DNA of 64,000 bases from Acidimicrobiia bacterium (GCA_040880805.1 JBBDHW010000024.1:51625-115624); one strand, 5' to 3'; shown: positions 47,496-55,642, counted from the first letter of the stretch. Made by a program: numbers and translations. Notes: generated by a model from the sequence alone, not told the origin.

Positions 47496-48209
47496 CTACT
47501 CGAGCTTGCGGTAACGCGCGACGAGGAACATCGGAACGGGCTCCGCTTCGGGCAGCTGCCACTCTGCCCCTGGCTCGGGTTCGGAGACTGCTTCGAGTAC
47601 GAGGCCCACGCGCACGAACGTATTGAAGTAGGTGGACACCATCCGGTGGTTGGTGCCGACCGTGTGGCGAGGATCGATCGCGGGTCCGGCCGTGGCTGCC
47701 CACCAGCACTCGTTGAAGTAGCCACCATCGGGTGGCGAATCGCCGGGCAGCACGTCTCCCCAGCCGGGGAAGCACGGGTGCATGATCGAAAACACGAACA
47801 CGCCTCCGGGCTGGAGGACGCGCGTGAACGTGGCGAGGATGCCGTCGAAGTCGTCGATGTCCGACAGCCCGAAGTTGCAAACAACTCTGTCGAAGCGTTC
47901 ACCCTGCAGCGCATCAGGCTTGGTGCCGTTGGCCAGAACGTACGTGATGCCGGCGGGGTCGTCGCTCTCGAAAGCGCGCGCTCGATCGAGCATCGCCGCT
48001 GACAGGTCGACGCCGACGACGCGAGCGCCGCGCCGCGCGAGCTCCCGCGCGACTCGTCCTTCTCCGCACGGAAGATCGAGGACCCGCATTCCCGACACCT
48101 CGCCCAGCAGTTCGAGGAGCGCGGAGGTTCCCGGATCCTCCACCGTGTCACCAAGCATCGCCGCGTACGCGTCCGCGATCTTGTCGTCGTACCTGATGAC
48201 CTGTTCCAT
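47496..48209 (-). CDS. SAM-dependent methyltransferase, class I
   Basis: A 237-residue enzyme with the SAM motif MRVLDLPCGEGRVARELARR, GVDLSAAMLDRAR, and VLQPGGVFVFSIMHPCFPGW. The acceptor is unknown. ATG 48209 (MEQVIRYDDK) has a good AGGAG site seven bases upstream; an ATG at 48251, overlapping the previous stop as ATGA, is also possible and would add 14 residues. Second methyltransferase of the TetR-led operon. Confidence 0.87.
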   Translation of the reverse strand: MEQVIRYDDKIADAYAAMLGDTVEDPGTSALLELLGEVSGMRVLDLPCGEGRVARELARRGARVVGVDLSAAMLDRARAFESDDPAGITYVLANGTKPDALQGERFDRVVCNFGLSDIDDFDGILATFTRVLQPGGVFVFSIMHPCFPGWGDVLPGDSPPDGGYFNECWWAATAGPAIDPRHTVGTNHRMVSTYFNTFVRVGLVLEAVSEPEPGAEWQLPEAEPVPMFLVARYRKLE

Positions 48210-48247
48210 TTTCACGCTCCTGGGTTCGACGGTCATGCACGCGCAGC

Positions 48248-49111
48248 TCATGGCACGCGCTTGGCGACGAGGATCCCCGTGCGGCCTCCGAGATTTGCCA
48301 GCGTCTCGATGTAGCCCCCGAGCACCGTGAGACCTACATCACGCTGCCGACGCGCCGGGACATCGGATGTCGGTTCCGGAGGGTCCCCGAGCAGTGCTCG
48401 CATCCGGAGGAAGTACTCGAGCACGATGTGGGTTGTGTCCCGCCACGTGAGCACTCGCAGGCCGGCGCCCTCGACGTAGCGGATGAGTTGCGGAAACGAC
48501 GGCGCGATGTAGGGCGCCCGTCGCCTCACCGGCAGCATCGCCTTCGGTAGCGGACCCGTCTGCTCGTGCATCACCAGCAGTCCGCCCGGTTTCAGCACGC
48601 GTGCGATCTCGCCGAAGAGTGTCTGCTTGTCGCGGATGTGCATGCTCACGTCGAGCATCCAAACCTGCACGAACGACTCGTCCTCGAGTCCAAGGTCCGT
48701 CGCGTCGGCCACTCGGTACGAAATCTGCTCGCCCATGCTTGTCAGGTCGGTCAGAACTTGTGCAAGATCGATGCGAAGGGGGAGCAAGTCGACACCCACC
48801 ACCGAACAACCGAACTGGTCGACCAGGAAGCGCCCGGGACCTCCCAACCCGCAACCAAGATCGAGGAGCATGTCCTCGGGAGCCGGTTCCCCGTACTCGG
48901 CCGCGACATCTTTGAGCACCTCCAACATTCGGTGCATCCCGAGGTTGTGGCAATCGAGATCACGTCGGTAGAGGTCACTCGCCTGCAAGTGATCCGTGTC
49001 GACGCCCGCGGCCGAGAGCGCCGACATGACCGTGTCGAGCGAAGGTGACATCTCCCCGTAGAACTTGGTCAAGCGGGTCGTGCTGGCCGATGTCTCTGCC
49101 ACGCTGCTCAC
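48248..49111 (-). CDS. SAM-dependent methyltransferase (UbiE/gamma-tocopherol-like)
   Basis: A 287-residue enzyme: MLLDLGCGLGGPGRFLVDQF (SAM loop), VVGVDLLPLRIDLAQ, and IARVLKPGGLLVMHEQTGPL, a fold close to small-molecule C- or N-methyltransferases such as those of sterol, tocopherol or sarcosine metabolism. The GTG start at 49111 overlaps the tetR stop (GTGA). With its neighbour it suggests modification then export of one compound. Confidence 0.87.
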   Translation of the reverse strand: MSSVAETSASTTRLTKFYGEMSPSLDTVMSALSAAGVDTDHLQASDLYRRDLDCHNLGMHRMLEVLKDVAAEYGEPAPEDMLLDLGCGLGGPGRFLVDQFGCSVVGVDLLPLRIDLAQVLTDLTSMGEQISYRVADATDLGLEDESFVQVWMLDVSMHIRDKQTLFGEIARVLKPGGLLVMHEQTGPLPKAMLPVRRRAPYIAPSFPQLIRYVEGAGLRVLTWRDTTHIVLEYFLRMRALLGDPPEPTSDVPARRQRDVGLTVLGGYIETLANLGGRTGILVAKRVP

Positions 49112-49746
49112 CTCGTTCGTCGAGTCTTGGGTACCGGGCCGCCCGTTTGCGCTGCCCGGATGACCGCTTCGACCGCCTGACCGATCCGCTCTGCTGCCTC
49201 GCCGGGATCGGGTTGTTCGACGTCGAGCCAGGCGATAATCCCCTCGATTGCTACCGTCGGACACAGTTGCGCCGCCCAACGCGCCCACGACGGGTCGGTC
49301 ACCCGAGCGGCGAGCTCGGCGTGCGCGATGGCAGTCATGCCGGCTCGAAGTTCGCTCACTTCGGTCTGGAACTCCGGTTCCCGGGCGGCGTGCTGGAACA
49401 TCAGCCGGAATCCGTCGGGGTCTTCGGCGGCGACTTCGACGAGAGCGGGAATCGCGTCACTGGTGAAGCTGTGGTCGCCGCACGCAGCGAGCAGCCGAGT
49501 ACAGACCCGGTCGAGCACCGCGCGGTAAAGGTCGGCCTTTGAATCGAAGTGCCGGTAGAGGATCACCCGACTCACCCCGGCCGCGCCCGCGACGTCTTCG
49601 AGGCTGGTCGCCGCGAAACCGGAACGCGCGAACGCCCGCGTGGCAGCGATCACGATCTGCTCCCGCCGCTCCGCGCGGTGCAGACGCCGACCGGTCGGAG
49701 GGGGGTCGAGGTCGAGTTCTGTGTGGGGCTCGGGATCAGACGCCAA
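49108..49746 (-). CDS. TetR family transcriptional regulator
   Basis: A 212-residue regulator: helix-turn-helix RREQIVIAATRAFARSGFAA, TSLEDVAGAAGVSRVILYRH, FDSKADLYRAVLDR; the rest is the ligand-binding domain. TTG start at 49746. First gene of an operon with two methyltransferases and an MFS pump, all coupled by overlaps or short gaps; it most likely represses this operon through the AT-rich inverted repeat at 49788-49811. Confidence 0.9.
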   Translation of the reverse strand: MASDPEPHTELDLDPPPTGRRLHRAERREQIVIAATRAFARSGFAATSLEDVAGAAGVSRVILYRHFDSKADLYRAVLDRVCTRLLAACGDHSFTSDAIPALVEVAAEDPDGFRLMFQHAAREPEFQTEVSELRAGMTAIAHAELAARVTDPSWARWAAQLCPTVAIEGIIAWLDVEQPDPGEAAERIGQAVEAVIRAAQTGGPVPKTRRTR

Positions 49747-49787
49747 TCGTCCCTCCGCCGTTGTTGCCTCGGTTCCCTACACGCGCT

Positions 49788-49811
49788 TATGTTTACGGAG
49801 AAGTATACAAA
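49788..49811. promoter_or_regulatory. AT-rich inverted repeat, probable TetR operator
   Basis: TATGTTTAC and GTATACAAA form an inverted repeat (7 of 9 positions) around a 6-nt spacer, in an AT-rich island that stands out from the surrounding 70 percent GC. It lies 41 bp upstream of the tetR start and 44 bp upstream of a methyltransferase pseudogene on the other strand, so it probably controlled both directions. Confidence 0.5.
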
Positions 49812-49855
49812 GAGTCCCAGGCACGCCGTCAAGCGCGCGAGTCGAAGGAGTGGTC

Positions 49856-50112
49856 GTGGGCTTCTACGGTGAGCAAATCCGGCCGCGCGTCGTCGACGTC
49901 GCCCTGGGGACTCGAGAGTGCACACGACTTCGGGGACGCGTCACCGCGGACCTACCCCCCGAGCGTGACACACGTCCGTGCTAGTCGACCCTGCCACCAT
50001 CGGACGCAAGCTCGCGGAGAGACGGGTCACCGCGAGCACGATTCCGGTCGAGTACGTCGGGCTGGACGGCGAGGAGCTCCCGATCACTTTCAGCTGGCCA
50101 ACAGCGGTCTGA
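49856..50112 (+). pseudogene. Decayed copy of the 51117-51731 methyltransferase
   Basis: Starting at GTG 49856 (with AAGGAG upstream), the frame reads VGFYGEQIRPRVVDVALGTR then ECTRLRGRVTADL, about 70 percent identical to the first 33 residues of the methyltransferase at 51117-51731, and stops at TAG 49982. In the next frame, from 49978 to 50112, it reads LVDPATIGRKLAERRV and IPVEYVGLDGEELPI, matching residues about 58-94 of the same protein. The SAM loop in between and everything after are missing. It is a deleted, frameshifted inverted paralogue. Confidence 0.75.
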
Positions 50113-50149
50113 TCTGCAGAAATGCAGAGTCGCTGCGACTTGCAGCTCA

Positions 50150-50926
50150 TCATGGTTTGGTCGCCAGGAATGAGTACCCGTACACCTCGTAGGCGCGGGC
50201 CTTTTCCTCGCCTTCGGCGCCACCGAACGTGTCCACCTGCGCGCCCGCCCGCACGTCGACGAAGCCGGCCTGCTGGATCATCTGCTGCCAACCTGACAGC
50301 GGGAGGCCACCCGCGATTCAGCCCGTCCAGAGGTCGATGTCGCGCAGCGCCTCGGGCGGGACCGGCCTGCCGTTCGCGATGTCGGCCAGCTGGAGGTGAC
50401 CGCCTGACCGCAAGACCCGCAGCGCCTCGCCGAACACGGCTCGCTTGTCCGGGCAGAGGTTGAAGACCCCGTTCGAGATGACGACGTCGGCCCATTCGTC
50501 CTCGACCGGCATCGCCTCGAGCAGCCCCTCGCGGAACTCGACGTGCACGTAGCCCAGCGCGTCAGCGGTCGCGCGCGACCGGTCGAGCATCTCGGCGGTC
50601 ATGTCGATCCCAACGACCTGGCCCGCCGGACCGACCAGCTGCGCGGCGACGAAGGAGTCGAAGCCCGCGCCCGAGCCCGCGTCGACCACACGCTCACCGG
50701 CCTGCAGCGTGCGCAACGCGAATGGGTTGGCCACGCCGGCGAACGACTCGACCGCGCGATCGGGGAGCCGATCCACGGTTTCGGCGTCATACCCGCAACG
50801 TCGAGCCGCGACGCGCCCGGTATGGAAGTGATACGTGGCGGACGGTGCGAGCGCCACTTCCCGGTACTTGTCCCGAACCTGGGCGCGCAGCGTCTCCGGA
50901 TCGACCGGCGAGATGTTCGAACCCAT
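50150..50926 (-). CDS. Methyltransferase with in-frame TGA (possible selenoprotein, ArsM-like fold)
   Basis: The frame from ATG 50926 gives 202 residues, meets TGA at 50318-50320, and continues in the same frame for 55 more sense codons to TGA 50150. Before the TGA: SAM loop VVDAGSGAGFD (81-90), VGIDMTAEMLDRSR, and ISNGVFNLCPDKRAVF (150-165). After it: IAGGLPLSGWQQMIQQAGFV, DVRAGAQVDTFGGAEGEE, and AYEVYGYSFLATKP, the normal end of this family. In relatives the position is cysteine (LWTGCIAGAL; the third As-binding Cys of ArsM, in GECxGGAL, aligns here). So TGA either encodes selenocysteine at residue 203 or is a single nonsense mutation. A SECIS-like hairpin lies at 50284-50300. The second ArsM cysteine is Gly153 here, so arsenite methylation is not assured. 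Last gene of the ArsR-linked operon. Confidence 0.65.
50284..50300 (-). promoter_or_regulatory. SECIS-like hairpin downstream of the in-frame TGA
   Basis: On the transcript, 17 nt after the UGA, GCUGUC-AGGUU-GGCAGC forms a six-pair stem (one G-U) with a five-base loop carrying GG. The loop begins 23 nt after the UGA, within the 16-37 nt accepted for bacterial SECIS elements, and AGGU is the start of the apical loop in E. coli fdhF. A competing hairpin (GCGGG-UGGCCU-CCCGC) lies just upstream and shares two bases. Confidence 0.45.
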
Positions 50927-51120
50927 CAGGCGTCCTTTCCAACTCTCGAGGTCGCGGTTACACGAAGGTGAAACCTTCCGGGCCGGCCGCGATGATGGCT
51001 TCGATCACCGTGGCCCACCCGGTCGCGGCGGCCGGTACCCAGCGCTGCGGAGTTGCCCATCATCTCGGTGTACGCGTGCGCGACCTGGCGGTCGCATCTG
51101 GCCGGGCGTTCCGTCGTCAT
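50926..51120 (-). CDS. Small ORF between two methyltransferase genes
   Basis: A 64-codon frame starting MTTERPARCDRQVAHAYTEM, whose ATG overlaps the preceding methyltransferase stop (ATGA) and whose stop overlaps the next start (TGATG). That coupling favours translation. The second half is arginine/histidine rich and unconvincing, while the next frame reads ATGWATVIEAIIAAGPEGFT before a stop, which looks more protein-like; a frameshift in a once longer gene is possible. Function unknown. Confidence 0.35.
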   Translation of the reverse strand: MTTERPARCDRQVAHAYTEMMGNSAALGTGRRDRVGHGDRSHHRGRPGRFHLRVTATSRVGKDA

Positions 51121-51731
51121 GTCTTGGTAGCCACGCCCTCGAACGTGTAGCCCATCGGTTTCGGGCCTCGCGAGTAGAAGTTCTCCATCCGCGTCACCAG
51201 GAGCCCGGCGTCGACCAGCAGCTGGTCGATGGGCCGGTTCAGGTGGCAGCCACCCGCGATCCGCCGCTGGATCGGGGTGAGGCGATCCTGCCAGCGAACA
51301 ACCTCCGGGTCGGGCGATCGACCGTGCTCGACAAAGTGAAGCGTTCCGGTCGGGCGTAACACGCGGTGGATCTCGGTGAGCGCGCGGTGGACATCGGGGA
51401 TCGTGCAGAGCGTCCATGTGGTGAGCACGTGGTCGACGCTTGCGTCATCCATCGGCAGATCTTGCCCGTCGAGGCCGACGTACTCGACAGGGACAGGACT
51501 CGCGGCGATTCGCTTCGCCGCGAGCTTCCGTCCCACAGTGGCAGGATCGACCGCTCGCACCCTCTTGACCGTCAGCGGGTAGTGCGGGACGTTGCGGCCC
51601 GAACCGAACCCGACCTCGAGCACCTCGCCGTCGAGCTCGGAGGCGACCCGTGCTCGGAGCCGGGTGAACTCCCGTCCGCTCAGGGCCACGTCGACAACGC
51701 GAGGGAGGATCTGCTCCTCGTAGAAACCCAC
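51117..51731 (-). CDS. SAM-dependent methyltransferase (UbiE/METTL7-like)
   Basis: A 204-residue class I methyltransferase: GFYEEQILPRVVDVALSGRE N-terminus, SAM loop GEVLEVGFGSGRN (35-47), LDGQDLPMDDASVDHVLTTW, and HRVLRPTGTLHFVEHGRSPD. The end GCHLNRPIDQLLVDAGL and FEGVATKT resembles METTL7-type thiol methyltransferases. Thiol methylation would suit the sulfur-related neighbours but is inference. GTG start 4 nt after the PLP-enzyme stop. A decayed inverted copy lies at 49856-50112. Confidence 0.87.
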   Translation of the reverse strand: MGFYEEQILPRVVDVALSGREFTRLRARVASELDGEVLEVGFGSGRNVPHYPLTVKRVRAVDPATVGRKLAAKRIAASPVPVEYVGLDGQDLPMDDASVDHVLTTWTLCTIPDVHRALTEIHRVLRPTGTLHFVEHGRSPDPEVVRWQDRLTPIQRRIAGGCHLNRPIDQLLVDAGLLVTRMENFYSRGPKPMGYTFEGVATKT

Positions 51732-51735
51732 CGGG

Positions 51736-52974
51736 TCATTCTCCTCGCTGTCGCTCGCTCGCGGGTGACGAGCTGATGGCTACCTCGGTGGTGTCGGCAT
51801 GTCGGACTGCTGCCGCGATGGCGAGCGCATGATCGAGGTCGGCCCAGAGATCGTCGAGGTCTTCACATCCGACGCTGAGGCGGAGCAGTGCCGGAGGCGC
51901 CTGTTCCCCGGGCCACTTCGCGCGGCGTTCCATCGTCGTTTCGACGCCGCCGAGGCTCGTGGCGTGGACGATCAGGCGCGTCGAGCGCGCGAGCGCCTCG
52001 GCTGCGCCGGCTCCGCCGTAGACCTCGAACGCGAGGATCGTCCCGAAGCTGTCCATTTGTGCGCGGGCACGTTCGTGTCCCGGGTCCGACGGTAGGCCCG
52101 GGTACCGAACCCGTTCGACGCCGGGGTGTTGCTCGAGACGGCACGCGAGTGCCTCGGCACTTGCCGACGCGCGTTCGAAGCGCAGCGGCAGCGTGCGGAT
52201 ACCGCGCAGCGCGAGGTAGGTCTCCATCGGGCCGGGCACGGCGCCGGCGAGTGACCGGCGCTGCCGGAACGTGTTGCACAAGTCGGCATCGCGACTCGTG
52301 ACCACCGCACCCAAGACCACGTCGGAGTGGCCGGCGAGCAGCTTGGTCGCGCTGTGCACGACGAGGTCGGCGCCGAACTCCAGTGGCCGTTGGCCGAGTG
52401 GCGTCATGAGGGTGTTGTCGACCGCCACGACGAGCCCTCGAGACCGCGCTGCTTCCGTGAGCGCGGGGATGTCGGCCACGTCGAGCATCGGGTTCGTGGG
52501 CGACTCGATGAAGAGCAACGCCGCGCCGTTGCACGCGGCGACGGTCGCGTCCGTGTCGGCGATGTCGACCGGTCGCATCTCCCACCGACCGGCAACGGCC
52601 GCGTCGAGGAACGCGCGCGTGCCGTAGTAGCCGTCTCTCGGCACGACGATCGCGCCGCCGATCGCGACCTGGTCGAACACCGCTGCGGTTGCGGCCATGC
52701 CGGACGCGAACGCGACGGCAGAGCCGCCTTCGAGGTCGCCGAGGACGTCCTCGAGCGCGGTCCAGGTGGGGTTGCCGTCGCGGGCGTATGCCACCGGCCC
52801 CCCGGCGTGGTAGGCGGAAGCGAACACCGGTGGTGGGTTCAAGGGCGCGTCGGGCGCGCGCGCCGGGCGGCCGCTCACGATCGCTCGGGTGGTGCGCGAC
52901 CAGTCTGGATGCGCGGCGGGAGGAGAGGTCGGGGAGGAGAACGGGGATCTCGGGATGTCGGGTTGCTCGCTCAT
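51736..52974 (-). CDS. Trans-sulfuration-family PLP enzyme (cystathionine gamma-synthase/lyase-like)
   Basis: A 412-residue Cys/Met-metabolism PLP enzyme. The phosphate/ring region is DGNPTWTALEDVLGDLEGGS, then AFASGMAATAAVF, VVAVDNTLMTPLGQRPLEFG, and the PLP lysine in VVHSATKLLAGHSDVVLGAV. The C-terminal domain has LRLSVGCEDLDDLWADLDHA. The first 45 residues are a proline-rich extension. Cystathionine, homocysteine, methionine or selenium analogues are all possible substrates. ATG overlaps the MFS stop (ATGA). Confidence 0.88.
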   Translation of the reverse strand: MSEQPDIPRSPFSSPTSPPAAHPDWSRTTRAIVSGRPARAPDAPLNPPPVFASAYHAGGPVAYARDGNPTWTALEDVLGDLEGGSAVAFASGMAATAAVFDQVAIGGAIVVPRDGYYGTRAFLDAAVAGRWEMRPVDIADTDATVAACNGAALLFIESPTNPMLDVADIPALTEAARSRGLVVAVDNTLMTPLGQRPLEFGADLVVHSATKLLAGHSDVVLGAVVTSRDADLCNTFRQRRSLAGAVPGPMETYLALRGIRTLPLRFERASASAEALACRLEQHPGVERVRYPGLPSDPGHERARAQMDSFGTILAFEVYGGAGAAEALARSTRLIVHATSLGGVETTMERRAKWPGEQAPPALLRLSVGCEDLDDLWADLDHALAIAAAVRHADTTEVAISSSPASERQRGE

Positions 52975-54275
52975 CTGTTCGCGATCGCCTGCGAGGGTGC
53001 GGCCCGCGGGACATCGGGCGGCACCCGATGAGTCTCGTACATCCGGAACGCGACAACCAGACCCGACACCGCGGTGAGCACAGCGACGGTCCAGATCGCT
53101 GCAACGAGGCCGAGGGCGTCGGCGACGATGCCGGCGAGGAGCGCGCCGACGGCGAAGCCCGCGTCGCGCCAGAGTCGGTACACACCCACGGCCGTCGCCC
53201 TCCACTCGGGGTGCGCGACGTCGCCGACTGCCGCGAGCAGCGTGGGGTAGACCATCGCGGTGCCGGCGCCCAGCAGCACCCCGCCGGCTGCCCACGGTCC
53301 CAACCCCCGCGTGGCCGCGATGAGCCCGATCGCGGCGGCCTGCACCCACATGCCGCCGGCGATGAGCCACTTCCGGCCGACACGGTCCGACAGCGCGCCG
53401 GTGAAGAGTTGCCCGAGGCCCCACACCGCGGGGTAGAGCGCGACGAGCACGCCGATGCGCCCAACCGAGAGACCCGCGGCCTGCACGAAGAACAGCGGGA
53501 AGATTCCCCACGCGAGCCCGTCGTTGAGGTTGTTCACGAGCCCCGCCTGACTGCACGACGAAAGCGCGCGCTCCTTGAAGCTCGTGAGCACGAACACCTC
53601 GCCGGTCGAGAGCCCACCGTGGAGATGGGGCTCGCCGACGTGATCGCGTGCCTCCTGGCGCGCGTGCCCGCGAGTCTCGCGGACGAAAAAGCTCGAGAGA
53701 CCGAGGCCGAGCGCGGCGTAGGCAACGCCGAGGAAGAACGGCTCCGGTCGCAACCCGTACCGGGCGGCAATGAGCCCGGTCGCCAACGCGGTGATCGCAA
53801 CCGCGCCGTAGCCGGCAGCCTCGTTGAGGCCCATCGCGAGCCCGCGACGCTCGGGCCCGACGAGGTCGATCTTCATGATGACGGTCGTCGACCAGGTGAG
53901 GCCCTGGTTCACCCCCAGCAACACGTTGGCGACGATGATCCAGCCCCACGACGGCGCCCACATCAACAGCAAGGGGACCGGCAGGCCGATCAGCCAACCG
54001 GAGACGAGCACCGGTTTGCGGCCGACGCGATCGGAGAGCGTTCCTGCGAAGAAGTTGGTCACTGCCTTCACCGCACCGAACGCGACGATGAAGGTGAGCG
54101 CCGACGTGAACGCGGTGAGACCGAACACGTTCGTCGCCAGCAACGGCAGGACGGTCCGCTCCTGGCCGATCATCCCGCCGACGAGTGCGTTGACCGCGAC
54201 GAGCAGCGCGAACTGCGGAAGGTTCGCGCGCAGCCCGAGCCGAAGGTCCGCGCCTCGGCCGTCGCTCTCGGTCAT
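52971..54275 (-). CDS. MFS transporter
   Basis: A 434-residue, 12-helix transporter: ERTVLPLLATNVFGLTAFTS, the signature loop GTLSDRVGRKPVLVSGWLIG between helices 2 and 3 and its repeat GALSDRVGRKWLIAGGMWVQ in the second half. The central loop is charged and histidine-containing (ETRGHARQEARDHVGEPHLH). It is coupled to the genes on either side by ATGA overlaps, so it probably exports the product of the operon. Confidence 0.9.
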   Translation of the reverse strand: MTESDGRGADLRLGLRANLPQFALLVAVNALVGGMIGQERTVLPLLATNVFGLTAFTSALTFIVAFGAVKAVTNFFAGTLSDRVGRKPVLVSGWLIGLPVPLLLMWAPSWGWIIVANVLLGVNQGLTWSTTVIMKIDLVGPERRGLAMGLNEAAGYGAVAITALATGLIAARYGLRPEPFFLGVAYAALGLGLSSFFVRETRGHARQEARDHVGEPHLHGGLSTGEVFVLTSFKERALSSCSQAGLVNNLNDGLAWGIFPLFFVQAAGLSVGRIGVLVALYPAVWGLGQLFTGALSDRVGRKWLIAGGMWVQAAAIGLIAATRGLGPWAAGGVLLGAGTAMVYPTLLAAVGDVAHPEWRATAVGVYRLWRDAGFAVGALLAGIVADALGLVAAIWTVAVLTAVSGLVVAFRMYETHRVPPDVPRAAPSQAIANR

Positions 54276-55642
54276 TCGCCGACCGAGAGGTCGTGCCCCG
54301 TTGCAGACTTCCAGTCTTCGGGTCCGCCGATCACGACGGCGAGGTCGCTCCGGCCGGTACGTTCGAGCAGGCTCGCACCGGTCATCGCGCGCTCGCCGTG
54401 CCCGCACATGACGGTGATCCGACCCGCGACGGGGAGGTCGGTGGTCGTGGTGAGTGCTCCGAGCTCGACGTTGCGCGCGGCGGGAACGTGCCCTGCGACG
54501 AACTCGTCGCGCTGGCGCACGTCGACCAGCAACCCGTCCACGCGGTCGGCCGGTACGAGCGCGGTCGAGACGGAGGCCAGCCCCGCGCGCTGCCATGTCG
54601 ACATCCCACCGGTGAGCTCGCCGGCGATTTCCTCGACGCCGACGTCGAGACATTGACGAACGAGTTCGTGACGATCCTGTTCGTCGTCGAGTACGAACAC
54701 CACTGGCCGCGACGCGTCCACGAGCCAGCCCAGCCACGTGGCGAACACCGGACGTAGCTCGATCGAGAGCGCATTCGGAATGTGTCGCGCCCCGTAGTGC
54801 GCGATGGGGCGAGCGTCGACGAGTTGCGCACCGGAGTCGAGCAGCGCCCGGAAGTCGTCGAGTTCGAGGCGCTGCAGTTCCGGAAGTGCTCCATAGACGC
54901 GCGGACCACGCCGGTTCACTTCGGGGAGGCGCCGGAAGTATGCAGGGAAGGAGCCGAAGCCCTCGAGCAAGGCGTGCACGAACGCGGCCTCGTCGGTGAG
55001 CGCCAACATCGGGTTGCGGGCTCGTTCGCGGCCGATCGTCGTCGTGCGCTCGTTGCCTCCGGGCGCCGCGCAGAACGACCCTGCGCCGTGGGTCGGATAC
55101 ACCGGGAGCTCGTCGGGGAGGCGCAGGATCCGATCGTGGAGCGAGTGGAACTGCTCGTGCGCCAACCCTTCGGCCTGCTCGGGTCCGAGGAGGTCCGTGC
55201 GCCCGACGGTTCCCACCATGAGTGATCCACCGCTGAAGAGGGCGAGTGCCGTTCCGTCGCGGGTGCGAAGGACGTAGGCGAGGTGGTCCGGGGTGTGTCC
55301 CGGGGTCGCGATCGCGTCGAGGATGAATGGCCCGACCTCGGTTCGTTCTCCGTCGCGCATCCCGCGGTGGGGCACTTCGAGCCCGCCGGTGGCGGGGGCG
55401 AGGAAGGTGGCTCCTTTCGCCACGAGCTCGGGGCTTCCCGACACGAAGTCGGCGTGCGAGTGCGTGTCGGCGGTGAACGCGATCCTGAGGCCGCGCGCCG
55501 CGGCCTCGGCTTGTTCGACGTCGGGGATGCGTCGCGGGTCGACGACGAGTGCGGTGCCGTCGCCGAGGTCGACGAGGTACGAGGAATGCCCGATGCCCTC
55601 GTCGACGAAGGCGACGACGTCGGGGCGCGCGTCGCGGGTCAT
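54272..55642 (-). CDS. Metallo-beta-lactamase / double rhodanese fusion
   Basis: A 456-residue protein like persulfide dioxygenase-rhodanese fusions (CstB/Blh-like). The MBL part has THSHADFVSG (residues 60-69), TPGHTPDHLAYVL with His116, and SGGSLMVGTVGRTDLLG. Compared with ETHE1-type enzymes, HADH is HADF and the TGD metal aspartate is SGG, a variant seen in actinobacterial relatives, so iron dioxygenase activity is doubtful. Two rhodanese domains follow (about 265-355 and 365-456); only the second keeps an active cysteine (VMCGHGERAMTG). Role: persulfide or sulfur transfer, inferred. Confidence 0.87.
   Translation of the reverse strand: MTRDARPDVVAFVDEGIGHSSYLVDLGDGTALVVDPRRIPDVEQAEAAARGLRIAFTADTHSHADFVSGSPELVAKGATFLAPATGGLEVPHRGMRDGERTEVGPFILDAIATPGHTPDHLAYVLRTRDGTALALFSGGSLMVGTVGRTDLLGPEQAEGLAHEQFHSLHDRILRLPDELPVYPTHGAGSFCAAPGGNERTTTIGRERARNPMLALTDEAAFVHALLEGFGSFPAYFRRLPEVNRRGPRVYGALPELQRLELDDFRALLDSGAQLVDARPIAHYGARHIPNALSIELRPVFATWLGWLVDASRPVVFVLDDEQDRHELVRQCLDVGVEEIAGELTGGMSTWQRAGLASVSTALVPADRVDGLLVDVRQRDEFVAGHVPAARNVELGALTTTTDLPVAGRITVMCGHGERAMTGASLLERTGRSDLAVVIGGPEDWKSATGHDLSVGE

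Noticed and set aside
50318-50926. Calling the TGA-interrupted gene a confirmed arsenite methyltransferase
   Set aside because: The second conserved ArsM cysteine is glycine (ISNGVFNL), and no arsenite pump or arsenate reductase is adjacent; only the fold and one Cys/TGA position match.
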